DNA of 64,000 nucleotides from positions 310,001 through 374,000 of the forward strand of contig JANQRU010000001.1 of NCBI GenBank assembly GCA_028284415.1. Direction: 5' to 3'. The first letter of the stretch is position 1, and every line of letters begins with the position of its first letter. Both the position numbers and the translations under genes were made by a program. Positions 6,715-14,603 of the stretch are shown here, piece after piece. Origin of the DNA: Pyrinomonadaceae bacterium (GTDB lineage: Bacteria > Acidobacteriota > Blastocatellia > Pyrinomonadales > Pyrinomonadaceae). The notes below the pieces were generated by a model. That model was not told the DNA's origin. It did not search any database and was given only the letters and a program-made list of their open reading frames with translations.

Positions 6715-8418
6715 TTAGGTGCGATTTCCCTTAAATTCCAGAGGCATAGGAATCATTTGGGAAGTCATTGATCCCTCAAAAGAATCACCTTCAATATTTC
6801 CCTTTATACCAATTTCAACTTCTTGACCATTAAATTCTGATTTGGCGACGGCAGATACTTTGTTTCCTTTAACTTTACCGTCACTTATCTCGCCTTCCCC
6901 CATCATTGAGGAAATCGTTCCTGATAGTTTTTCACCGTCTTGTTTCAGATTTAATCCAATTTCAAGTGTTTGACCCATAGCTTCTATTGATAATTTCCAG
7001 TCGCCGGAAACATCAGCAGTCTCTACTGTTTCATCGACAACATACTTGCTTAAGTCTTGCTGGTTATTTTCAGTGTCAAAAATTTCAATATCACCTGAAT
7101 AGGATTTAGCCTGTGTTAAAACTTCTTCTGCGTCGCCAACAATGACCATAGCTAGTTTTTCAGGGAGTACATATTTGTTCGCAACATTTTGAATTTGATC
7201 TAACGTGACATCGTTGATTTTGTCTCTATACGTTTCCAGATAATTTTCAGGTAAATCATATAGTAATTGAGATACGATCAAATTAGTTAATCCAGTTTGA
7301 GTTTCTGCTCGAATTGGGAATACTCCTGTTAAGTAATTTTTTGCATCTTGGAGTTCTTCATCTGATGCCTTTTCATCTCTAATTCGATTGAGTTCATAGA
7401 AAAACTCCTTGAGCGAATCATCAGTAACTGAAGTGCGGACTTCAGATGTTGCTTCAAATGAACCTCCAAGCCTTTTTGAATATATTCTGGAATAAGCTCC
7501 ATAGGTATAACCTTTTTCTTCGCGTAAGTTCATAAATAAACGAGAAGATGCACCTGCACCAAGAATTTGATTCATTACAATTGCCGGAAAATAGTCTGGG
7601 TGATTACGGTTAATTGCCTGATTAGCTAAGACAATGTTTGATTGCGTAGAACCTGGACGATCAACTATCGTCAAGGTTCTTTTATCAAGACTAGGAAAAT
7701 TAGAAAACTCAGGAGTGTCAATTTCTCCTTGTTCCCAATTTCCCAGATTTTCTTCAATTTCAGAAACTAAACTCTCACTCTCGACATCGCCAATAACAAT
7801 CAACATGGCATTATTTGGAATAAATAATTTATTATGCTGATCGACTAACTGCTCTCTTGTAAGCCTTTTAATATCATCCTTAGTTGGAGAATTTATACCG
7901 TATGGGTGTGAACCATATATCAATCTGGATACCTGTTCATCTGCCAAAAAATCTGGTTGAGAACGCTGGTACTTTAAGCCTTCAATGGCATTTTGCTTGT
8001 ACAATTCAAGCTCGTTTTCCGGAAAGGTGGGAGTTAAAACCAATTCAGCAATTAATCTTAAAATTTCAGATTTATAAATTGAAAGCGTATTAGCTTTAAC
8101 AATTGTATTATCCGACCCGGCACTAACTGATAAACTTGCTCCAAGTCGTTCTACTTTTTCAGCTAACTGTTTACTTGTATGTTTTTCAGTTCCCTCATTT
8201 AGCATAGATGCCATTGCTGAAGTTACTCCTATGCCATTTTCAGGATCATTGATATCTCCTTTCTGAAAGGCAAGACGAAAATTTATCAGCGGAAAACGCT
8301 TGTCTTCAACAATAAAAATCTTCAAACCATTTTTTAATTCATATTTAAATGGTTTAGGAACATTAAAAGGAACTGCTTGAAGCGGAGCAGGAGCAGTTTT
8401 ACGAAAGTCTTCTGTCAT
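6715..8418 (-). CDS. M16 (insulinase-like) peptidase, non-catalytic subunit with C-terminal beta domain
   Basis: A 567-residue member of peptidase family M16. Residues ~20-440 show two M16 modules (YELKNGLKIFIVEDKRFPLIN; later QNVANKYVLPEKLAMVIVGD). The zinc motif HxxEH is absent: the equivalent place reads VTSAMASMLNEGTEKH, so this is the inactive partner, as in two-subunit bacterial processing peptidases. The R..Y pair (LREEKGYTYGAYS, ~residues 300-312) typical of the substrate-binding half is kept. Residues ~475-567 form a beta-rich tail (WKLSIEAMGQTLEIGLNLKQ, GEGEISDGKVKGN, FKGNRT) also seen on other acidobacterial proteins. No signal peptide is visible. It lies 21 bases downstream of the active M16 gene, so the two are very likely co-expressed. 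Confidence 0.9.
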   Translation of the reverse strand: MTEDFRKTAPAPLQAVPFNVPKPFKYELKNGLKIFIVEDKRFPLINFRLAFQKGDINDPENGIGVTSAMASMLNEGTEKHTSKQLAEKVERLGASLSVSAGSDNTIVKANTLSIYKSEILRLIAELVLTPTFPENELELYKQNAIEGLKYQRSQPDFLADEQVSRLIYGSHPYGINSPTKDDIKRLTREQLVDQHNKLFIPNNAMLIVIGDVESESLVSEIEENLGNWEQGEIDTPEFSNFPSLDKRTLTIVDRPGSTQSNIVLANQAINRNHPDYFPAIVMNQILGAGASSRLFMNLREEKGYTYGAYSRIYSKRLGGSFEATSEVRTSVTDDSLKEFFYELNRIRDEKASDEELQDAKNYLTGVFPIRAETQTGLTNLIVSQLLYDLPENYLETYRDKINDVTLDQIQNVANKYVLPEKLAMVIVGDAEEVLTQAKSYSGDIEIFDTENNQQDLSKYVVDETVETADVSGDWKLSIEAMGQTLEIGLNLKQDGEKLSGTISSMMGEGEISDGKVKGNKVSAVAKSEFNGQEVEIGIKGNIEGDSFEGSMTSQMIPMPLEFKGNRT

Positions 8419-8439
8419 AATTATGTATAAATTCTTTTG

Positions 8440-9717
8440 TTAGTTTTGATTAATCGGAACAATATCAAGCAAAGATCGGTTTTCTGTATTTAAATATTTC
8501 CCAACCGCACTTTTAATTTCTTCTGGAGTAATCTCAAGTAATTCATTTATTTCATTGTTCACGAGATTTGGATCGCCGTCATAAAGTGTATATTCAGCAA
8601 TAGCTTTTGATCTGGCAGATGAAGATTGGCGTGAGCGTACTTCATCATTTATCAGTTGGTTATGTAGCTTTTGCATTTCCTCATCTGTGGGTCCATTGTC
8701 TGCTAAATCTTTGATCTCATTTATAATATTCTCACGAATTTTATCCAAATCCTTTTCAGGTTTTGGGATAGCACCGATCATAATTCCCGAAGGTCCTCTG
8801 CGTTCATCTGTGAAACCAAATAATTGAGTCACAGATTCTTCGCCTTTGACAAGTTTCTGATATAGCCTCGAACTTTCACCGTCATAAAGCAATTTTCCAG
8901 CCAAGTATAAAGCGTAATGCTCTTTAGTTCGTCTTGGTGGAATTTTCCACCCCATCAAAAAAGCAGGTAAAGGAGCGAGTTTATCTTCATACTTCTTATA
9001 CGTTTCAGCCACTTCTTCTGGTTCACTTACATCTAATTCTGGAGGATTAGCTTGAGATTTTATTGAACTAAAATACTTATCAATTAATTCTTTAGCAGTA
9101 TCAGTTTCAAATGCTCCTGATAAGACCAAAACAGCGTTGTTTGGTGCATAATAAACACGGAAAAACTCTTGGCAATCTTCAACCGTCGCTGCATCTAAAT
9201 CTTTCATTGAGCCGATTGTCGAATGTGCGTTAGCAAAATTTTTGTACATCATCGAAATCAGTAAGTCGAAGATCTGTCCATAAGGCTGATTGTCATACCG
9301 CAGACGTTTTTCTTCCTTAACCGCTTCTAGTTGGTTATCAAGGTTTTCTTGAGTTACAGCAAGTGTTCTCATACGATCACTTTCCAACCAAAGACCAAGA
9401 GGGAGCTGATTTGCGGGTAATGTCTCAAAATAATTGGTACGTTCAGAGCTGGTCGTTCCATTCATTGTTCCGCCTGCTTTCATAATGAATTGGAAGTGCT
9501 CAGCTTTACCGACGTTTTCAGAACCTTGAAACATCATATGTTCGAAAAGATGTGCGAACCCAGTTCGCCCCTCCTTTTCATTGCGAGAACCTACATCGTA
9601 ATACACAGCAATAGAGACTACAGGAATAGAGGTATCTGGATTTAATACGACTCGTAAACCATTTTCCAATGTATAACTTTCTAATTTTAGATCAGATAAA
9701 TTTAAGTTTTCAGACAT
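8440..9717 (-). CDS. M16 (insulinase-like) zinc peptidase, catalytic subunit
   Basis: A 425-residue M16 peptidase with an intact inverted zinc motif, H56-LF-E59-H60 in GFAHLFEHMMFQG. The third ligand glutamate is expected in LEAVKEEKRLR around residues 135-137. The second module (IPPRRTKEHYALYLAGKLLY) is complete, so the length is usual for one half of a two-subunit M16 enzyme. It probably degrades peptides together with the inactive subunit encoded 21 bases downstream. No signal peptide is seen, so the site of action is uncertain. Confidence 0.93.
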   Translation of the reverse strand: MSENLNLSDLKLESYTLENGLRVVLNPDTSIPVVSIAVYYDVGSRNEKEGRTGFAHLFEHMMFQGSENVGKAEHFQFIMKAGGTMNGTTSSERTNYFETLPANQLPLGLWLESDRMRTLAVTQENLDNQLEAVKEEKRLRYDNQPYGQIFDLLISMMYKNFANAHSTIGSMKDLDAATVEDCQEFFRVYYAPNNAVLVLSGAFETDTAKELIDKYFSSIKSQANPPELDVSEPEEVAETYKKYEDKLAPLPAFLMGWKIPPRRTKEHYALYLAGKLLYDGESSRLYQKLVKGEESVTQLFGFTDERRGPSGIMIGAIPKPEKDLDKIRENIINEIKDLADNGPTDEEMQKLHNQLINDEVRSRQSSSARSKAIAEYTLYDGDPNLVNNEINELLEITPEEIKSAVGKYLNTENRSLLDIVPINQN

Positions 9718-9794
9718 AATTTTATTTAGAGTTTACTTAATTATATAAATGCTAAATTTCATCAAAACATTTTGAGTATGAAAAATCAAAGGCA

Positions 9795-10556
9795 TTAGTT
9801 TTTTTGTTTTTGATTTGAGATAGCTATTGAATAGAGTGCGGTTTTAACCTCAAAAGGAGTCATTTTGGGATATTTTTCAAGTAAAAGAGCAATTATTCCG
9901 ACGATGTGCGGACATGCAAAACTATTTCCTGTTAGCTTTCTGTGACCATTGTTAAGCCATGTAGTTTTTACATTTACTCCTGGAGCGGTTAACTCAATTA
10001 TTTCACCAAACTTAAATCCAAAATTAAAATAATCAGTTTCGGAGTTTTTGCTAACTGAAATTAACGACGAGGAAAAAACTGATGGAAAACTAGGTTGGGG
10101 AAAGTTATTTGCCGCCGCAACAACTATGCAACCGGATTGATAAGCTCTGTCTAAGAGGTCATGTAAAGGAGGTGCAAATTGTGGCTTAGTAGTACCAAGA
10201 CTCAGATTAATGACATTAAATTTTTCATTTACAGCAAACTCCAGACCAGCTAGAAAAGCGTGTCCATCACCCAGACCGCCACTGCCTAACACTCTTATAC
10301 TACTCAACTTAGCCTTAGGAGCAATTCGGGAAATAATTCCAGCACAAGCAGTTCCGTGTCCAGCAGTATCACCTCTATCAGTCTCCTCAAAAATTATTTT
10401 ATTGTTATCTCTTTTTGCCTCGTATGACTTATCAATTTTTCCTTCAAGGTCTTGATGATTTTTATCTACTCCACTATCTATGATAGCAATACGCACACCT
10501 TTTCCCGCACCAGACTTCCAATCTGAATTTATTGAGAATTGCCGTAATTGTGTCAC
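9795..10556 (-). CDS. Small subtilisin-like (S8) serine peptidase, probably cytosolic
   Basis: A compact S8 domain of ~253 residues with the full triad: D27 (AIIDSGVD), H67 (GHGTACAGI) and S212 (GNSFACPHIVG), plus oxyanion N150/151 (AAANN). There is no signal peptide and no propeptide, unlike secreted subtilases, so it resembles intracellular subtilases. The annotated start is GTG 10556, but the frame stays open upstream. The only good ribosome site (AAGGAAG) sits six bases before an ATT at 10568, so the real start is unclear. It follows the GAF gene by about 50 bases on the same strand and is probably its operon partner. Confidence 0.88.
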   Translation of the reverse strand: MTQLRQFSINSDWKSGAGKGVRIAIIDSGVDKNHQDLEGKIDKSYEAKRDNNKIIFEETDRGDTAGHGTACAGIISRIAPKAKLSSIRVLGSGGLGDGHAFLAGLEFAVNEKFNVINLSLGTTKPQFAPPLHDLLDRAYQSGCIVVAAANNFPQPSFPSVFSSSLISVSKNSETDYFNFGFKFGEIIELTAPGVNVKTTWLNNGHRKLTGNSFACPHIVGIIALLLEKYPKMTPFEVKTALYSIAISNQKQKN

Positions 10557-10605
10557 TTCGTTTGAAATAAAATTCTTCCTTATATTTGCAACATTGAATG
10601 CTTTT

Positions 10606-11382
10606 TTATAAACGACTGAATTTGGAGTCCAAATTGTTATCTGTAAAGTTCACAATCGAATTTAGTATCTCTTTACACAGATTTCTTTCAGCTTCTCCAC
10701 GATGTGATATTTCATAAACAAGAATTGCTAGCTCTATCATGTCTTTGTGATGTGTAGTGTTACGTAGTTTTTTTAGCCAATTTTGTATGTCACTGAAGCT
10801 AGATGAATCTTCTTCTGAAAGGATTCGTTTACTTAAATCTTTGAATAGGGAAGCCGATTCATAAGCATTTACAATACCTGCTATCGTATCTGCATAAATC
10901 GCAGCTAGCTCCATCTCTTCTGGAGTAAACGGTTCATAAGGGGCGAAACCTACTCTATTAACATATTCCAAAACACCGATAACATTTCCACTATAAATTA
11001 AAGGGGTAGCAAGGACAGTCTCAGTTGAATAGCCTGTTTTTTTATCTACTTCAGCGTAAAAACTTTCTTCTTCACCAACATCTGAAACAGCTATCGGTTG
11101 TCCTGATGAAAATACAAAACCAGCTATTCCTTTTCCTGCAGGTAATCTCAAACCCACTATTTTATCTGCTACTTTTCCAATTGCACAAAGAAAAAGCAAA
11201 TCACCTTCGCTCCCATGCCTTATCAAAACGGATGCCTCTTCTGAATTCATTTTTGCAGCAGAAGTTTTCAATAGTGAATCAATAGTGGCAGTTAGAGGTT
11301 CGGTAAGAGCATTTGCAACATCAACAGTCTCAATTACTTGTCTAAGTTTATTCTCAATATTTTTTTCATCAATTTTGGTCAT
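10606..11382 (-). CDS. GAF-domain protein
   Basis: A 258-residue cytosolic protein. Residues ~25-180 are a GAF sensor domain: EASVLIRHGSEGDLLFLCAIGK, LPAGKGIAGFVFSSGQPIAVSD, then TVLATPLIYSGNVIGVLEYVNR. The C-terminal ~80 residues are helical, with no kinase, cyclase or HTH output domain. It may sense a small molecule or act by protein contact. The only gene downstream on the same strand is the small S8 peptidase, suggesting but not proving that it controls or accompanies that protease. Upstream of the ATG is GAG with an A-rich spacer, a modest ribosome site. Confidence 0.88.
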   Translation of the reverse strand: MTKIDEKNIENKLRQVIETVDVANALTEPLTATIDSLLKTSAAKMNSEEASVLIRHGSEGDLLFLCAIGKVADKIVGLRLPAGKGIAGFVFSSGQPIAVSDVGEEESFYAEVDKKTGYSTETVLATPLIYSGNVIGVLEYVNRVGFAPYEPFTPEEMELAAIYADTIAGIVNAYESASLFKDLSKRILSEEDSSSFSDIQNWLKKLRNTTHHKDMIELAILVYEISHRGEAERNLCKEILNSIVNFTDNNLDSKFSRL

Positions 11383-11633
11383 CTTTTTTTTCTCAACAAA
11401 GACATTTTTGGTTTAACAATAAGCCTAATTCAAAGTATTTCAAAAAACAAAATAAATACTTGGAATATTATACTTATTAAGAGTTTTTCCAATACAAATT
11501 CAAATTAATTTACTGGCAGTAAAGCAGATAGTTTTCTTGCAGATTGAATTTGTGTTTTGTAATATGCATTCAAAGACAAATTTTAATTTAACCAACTGAA
11601 AGCAAGCTTTACTTGTTTTCGGAGTTGACGTCT

Positions 11634-13328
11634 ATGCATAGGTTTTTAGTAGTCTTAATCTTAACTATTTTTTTCACAGTTAGCCTACACGCTCAAAATG
11701 AATCTAAAAATTTAACGCAATCACCGAAAGCTGATCCATTTATGATCAGCAAGGGGAAATCTTTTTCGGCTTCAAGAAGCGTAATAAGAAATGGTGACAA
11801 ACGTGAAAAACGGGTTTCTAAAAAAAGAATCGCAAGTGACTTAAAAGAAGCAATAAATCTAATCAACAACAACCACGCCTCCGAAAGCAAATTTGACTAT
11901 AATGAATTAATCAAATCATCAATCTCTGCGATGCTTCATGAACTTGATCCTCATTCTAATTATTTTGACAATACAGAATTTAGTGAGCTTATAAATGAAC
12001 AAAACTCAGAATATTTCGGTATTGGAGCGACGATAGCGAACTTTGAAACAAAGGGGACTTTTGAAACTTTTATTACTTCTACATATCCAGATTCACCAGC
12101 GAATCGAGCGGGGCTTAGATTTGGTGATCGTATAATCGAAGTAAATGGTGAAAATGTAAGCAGTAAATCGTCTTTATATGTTAGAAATAGAGTTCGAGGT
12201 GCTAAAGGAACTACTGTTCGGTTAAAAATTGAAAGAGTGTCAAACACAAAACCCTTTTACATTTCATTAAGAAGAAATCGCGTTCCTCAGCCTTCAATCC
12301 AAGATGCTTACATAATTAATTCTGGAGTTGGATACATTGATTTATCGAGCAGTTTTAATTACACAACCATTAACGAACTAAATTTAGCTTTAGGTGAATT
12401 AAAGAGACAAGGGATGAAATCTTTGATACTGGACTTAAGAGATAATCCCGGTGGAATTCTCGAACAAGCTGTTCGAGTAGCAGAAAAGTTTTTACCTAGA
12501 GGAAAAACGATTGTAAGTCAGAAAGGAAGATATGTAATAGATAACAGAAAATGGACATCAAGAAATAAAGCTCCTTTGGACATTCCTTTGGTAATTTTGG
12601 TCAATGATGAAAGTGCTTCTGCATCAGAAATTGTCGCTGGTGCATTGCAGGATTATGATAGAGCTTTAATTGTCGGAGAAAAGACATTTGGAAAAGGTTT
12701 GGTTCAAAGCATAATCAGCCTGCCTTATGGTTCAGGACTTACACTAACTACAGCTAAATATTACACCCCAATAGGTCGTTCAATTCAGAGAGATTATTCT
12801 AATGGTAATTTGTATGACTATTACCAACAAAAAGTAAGTCTTAAAAATAAACAAAATAAATCTCGAACAATAAATGGTCGGGCAGTTTATAGCGGTGACG
12901 GAATTACACCTGATGAAATAGTAAAATCTAAAAAATTTACTGAAACTCAAATTGAATTATTGGACAATATATTTCTATTTTCTAGAGAGTTAGCAAGTGG
13001 TAAGATTCAGGGCTTTGAAAGTTATAGAATTATTACTCAAAAGAATTTCGGCTACAGAATAAAAAATAATGATTACCCTACTAACAAAAAACTCTTGCTG
13101 AAATTTAAGAGTTTCGTTAAAAACAATAAATCTGTAAGTGAAAAAACTATTGAAGATAATGCGGATTTTATCCTACTGAGAATTAGATATAATCTCATAT
13201 CAGCTGCCTACGGAAATGTAACTGCCAAACAGGTTTTAATTGCGAATGATTCTCAGGTTTTGAAGGCAATAGAAAATCTTCCAAAAGCTACACAGTTGGC
13301 GAAATTGTCACAAAAAGCAGCAAAATAA
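11634..13328 (+). CDS. S41 C-terminal-processing peptidase (CtpA/Tsp type), exported
   Basis: A serine protease that trims C-termini of envelope proteins. From ATG 11634 a signal peptide (MHRFLVVLILTIFFTVSLHA) is followed by the N-terminal helical segment. A PDZ domain spans ~residues 125-210 (FGIGATIANFETKG, SPANRAGLRFGDRIIEVNG). The S41 core carries the Ser/Lys dyad S329 (DESASASEI) and K354 (TFGKG), 25 residues apart as expected. The ~130-residue C-terminal extension is helical. The frame extends upstream to TTG 11613, but GGAG nine bases before ATG 11634 decides for the later start. The 250-base region upstream holds the promoter; no other gene is seen there. Confidence 0.94.
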   Translation: MHRFLVVLILTIFFTVSLHAQNESKNLTQSPKADPFMISKGKSFSASRSVIRNGDKREKRVSKKRIASDLKEAINLINNNHASESKFDYNELIKSSISAMLHELDPHSNYFDNTEFSELINEQNSEYFGIGATIANFETKGTFETFITSTYPDSPANRAGLRFGDRIIEVNGENVSSKSSLYVRNRVRGAKGTTVRLKIERVSNTKPFYISLRRNRVPQPSIQDAYIINSGVGYIDLSSSFNYTTINELNLALGELKRQGMKSLILDLRDNPGGILEQAVRVAEKFLPRGKTIVSQKGRYVIDNRKWTSRNKAPLDIPLVILVNDESASASEIVAGALQDYDRALIVGEKTFGKGLVQSIISLPYGSGLTLTTAKYYTPIGRSIQRDYSNGNLYDYYQQKVSLKNKQNKSRTINGRAVYSGDGITPDEIVKSKKFTETQIELLDNIFLFSRELASGKIQGFESYRIITQKNFGYRIKNNDYPTNKKLLLKFKSFVKNNKSVSEKTIEDNADFILLRIRYNLISAAYGNVTAKQVLIANDSQVLKAIENLPKATQLAKLSQKAAK

Positions 13329-13359
13329 AAAATGCCCGTCGAGTCACTTTCTCGACGGG
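13325..13359 (-). terminator. Terminator downstream of the YCF48-like gene
   Basis: CCCGTCGAG and its complement (13335-13343, 13351-13359) form a 9-bp GC-rich stem with a 7-base loop. The T-rich tract (CATTTTTTATTTTG) is on the minus strand, so it ends the leftward transcript from 14469. It abuts the end of the S41 gene and may also help stop that transcript. Confidence 0.75.
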
Positions 13360-13491
13360 ACTTAATTAAAGAAACAGGAGGAATCAGAAAGACTTAAAGT
13401 CGTATCAAATAGATTTTTGTTCTCAAAATGTTCGACCCTCAGTCTATTAATAAAGATGAAGTATTAAGCTTCTTAGTTGCTCTAATTATTT

Positions 13492-14469
13492 TTATTTTTC
13501 ATAGCGAATAATCACTCCTTCTTTACCAACTGACCATCCGTATTTTTTATTCATGAATAGCCCGTAAAGACTACTTGAAGTCTTGCTATCTTGTCTAACC
13601 CAACTACGACCTCTATCAAACGATCTTAAAATTGTTCCTTTAGACCCGACAATCCAACCATTTTTATCATCAGCAAAATCTACTCTAAATAAAGTATTTT
13701 TTATAAAGGACTGTACTTTTATCCAATTTCTTCCACCGTCTAAAGTCCTTAAGATAATTCCGTTTGAACCAACTGCATAACCCTCTCTTTCATCTCTAAA
13801 GTCAACATTATATAGGGTTTCCTTTGTGCCGGAACTTTGAAATACCCAAGAGTTCCCATTATTGGTTGTCGCCAGGATCGTTCCCATATCTCCGACAATC
13901 CAACCGTGCGACTTACCATCAAAATCTAAGTGGAACAATTCCACCTTTGTCGGGACAATAATTCTTGACCAAGTCTCCCCACCATCAACAGTTCTCAAAA
14001 GTAAGCTTCCAATGATATTTTCATTGTCATTTTTGTCTATAACTGCACCAATGATAAACCCTTGTTTTCTGCTGTTAAATCTTATACTCAGGAATTCAGG
14101 GATTCCATCCTTGAATTCATTCGGATTCACTATTATTTCTTCACGCCAACTTTGACCACCATCTTTGGTAATAAACATTTTTCTTCCAGCAACGAGATAG
14201 CCATTGTCATCATTACGGAAATAAATTTCGTTTATATTAGCTGCTGTATTAAGAATTTTTCTTTTCCAAGATTTTCCACCATCGTTTGTAAAAGCTAGAT
14301 AACCTTCATCTCCTGCGACCCAACCATCATCGGAAGAAGTAAAGAAAACTGAGATTAAATCTCCGTTTCCTTTAGCACGATTTACCTCCCAACCTCTTTG
14401 TGCAGAGATTAATTGGGTGAAAAGAAATAAAACTAAAATTAAAAAAACACTTTTTCTAATTCTGTTCAT
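13492..14469 (-). CDS. Secreted YCF48/BNR-repeat beta-propeller protein
   Basis: A 325-residue exported protein with a signal peptide (SVFLILVLFLFTQLISAQ). About seven repeats follow the YCF48 pattern: DGWVAGDEGYLAFTNDGGKSW, HGWIVGDMGTILATTNNGNSW, EGYAVGSNGIILRTLDGGRNW, NGWIVGSKGTILRSFDRGRSW and YGWSVGKEGVIIRYEK. This family folds as a seven-bladed propeller; in phototrophs Ycf48 helps photosystem II assembly, but in heterotrophs its role is unknown. No photosystem genes are nearby. It is monocistronic, with GGAG eight bases before the ATG and a terminator 130 bases downstream. Confidence 0.88.
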   Translation of the reverse strand: MNRIRKSVFLILVLFLFTQLISAQRGWEVNRAKGNGDLISVFFTSSDDGWVAGDEGYLAFTNDGGKSWKRKILNTAANINEIYFRNDDNGYLVAGRKMFITKDGGQSWREEIIVNPNEFKDGIPEFLSIRFNSRKQGFIIGAVIDKNDNENIIGSLLLRTVDGGETWSRIIVPTKVELFHLDFDGKSHGWIVGDMGTILATTNNGNSWVFQSSGTKETLYNVDFRDEREGYAVGSNGIILRTLDGGRNWIKVQSFIKNTLFRVDFADDKNGWIVGSKGTILRSFDRGRSWVRQDSKTSSSLYGLFMNKKYGWSVGKEGVIIRYEK

Positions 14470-14514
14470 TAAATTTTCTCCGTTGATTATATTTATCTGT
14501 TTTAATTAATTACG

Positions 14515-14570
14515 CTAAAAAAGGTAACTTTTTGCTTAATTTAGAATTTTTTACAACAAAAAGTTACCTT
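14515..14570 (-). terminator. Terminator downstream of the VIT-VWA gene
   Basis: A 14-bp perfect inverted repeat (AAGGTAACTTTTTG at 14521-14534 with its complement at 14557-14570, 22-base loop) is followed on the minus strand by six T residues, placed 34 bases after the stop of the VIT-VWA gene. Confidence 0.75.
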
Positions 14571-14603
14571 ACATTTATTAAACGAGAAATTCAATTGAAT
14601 TGT

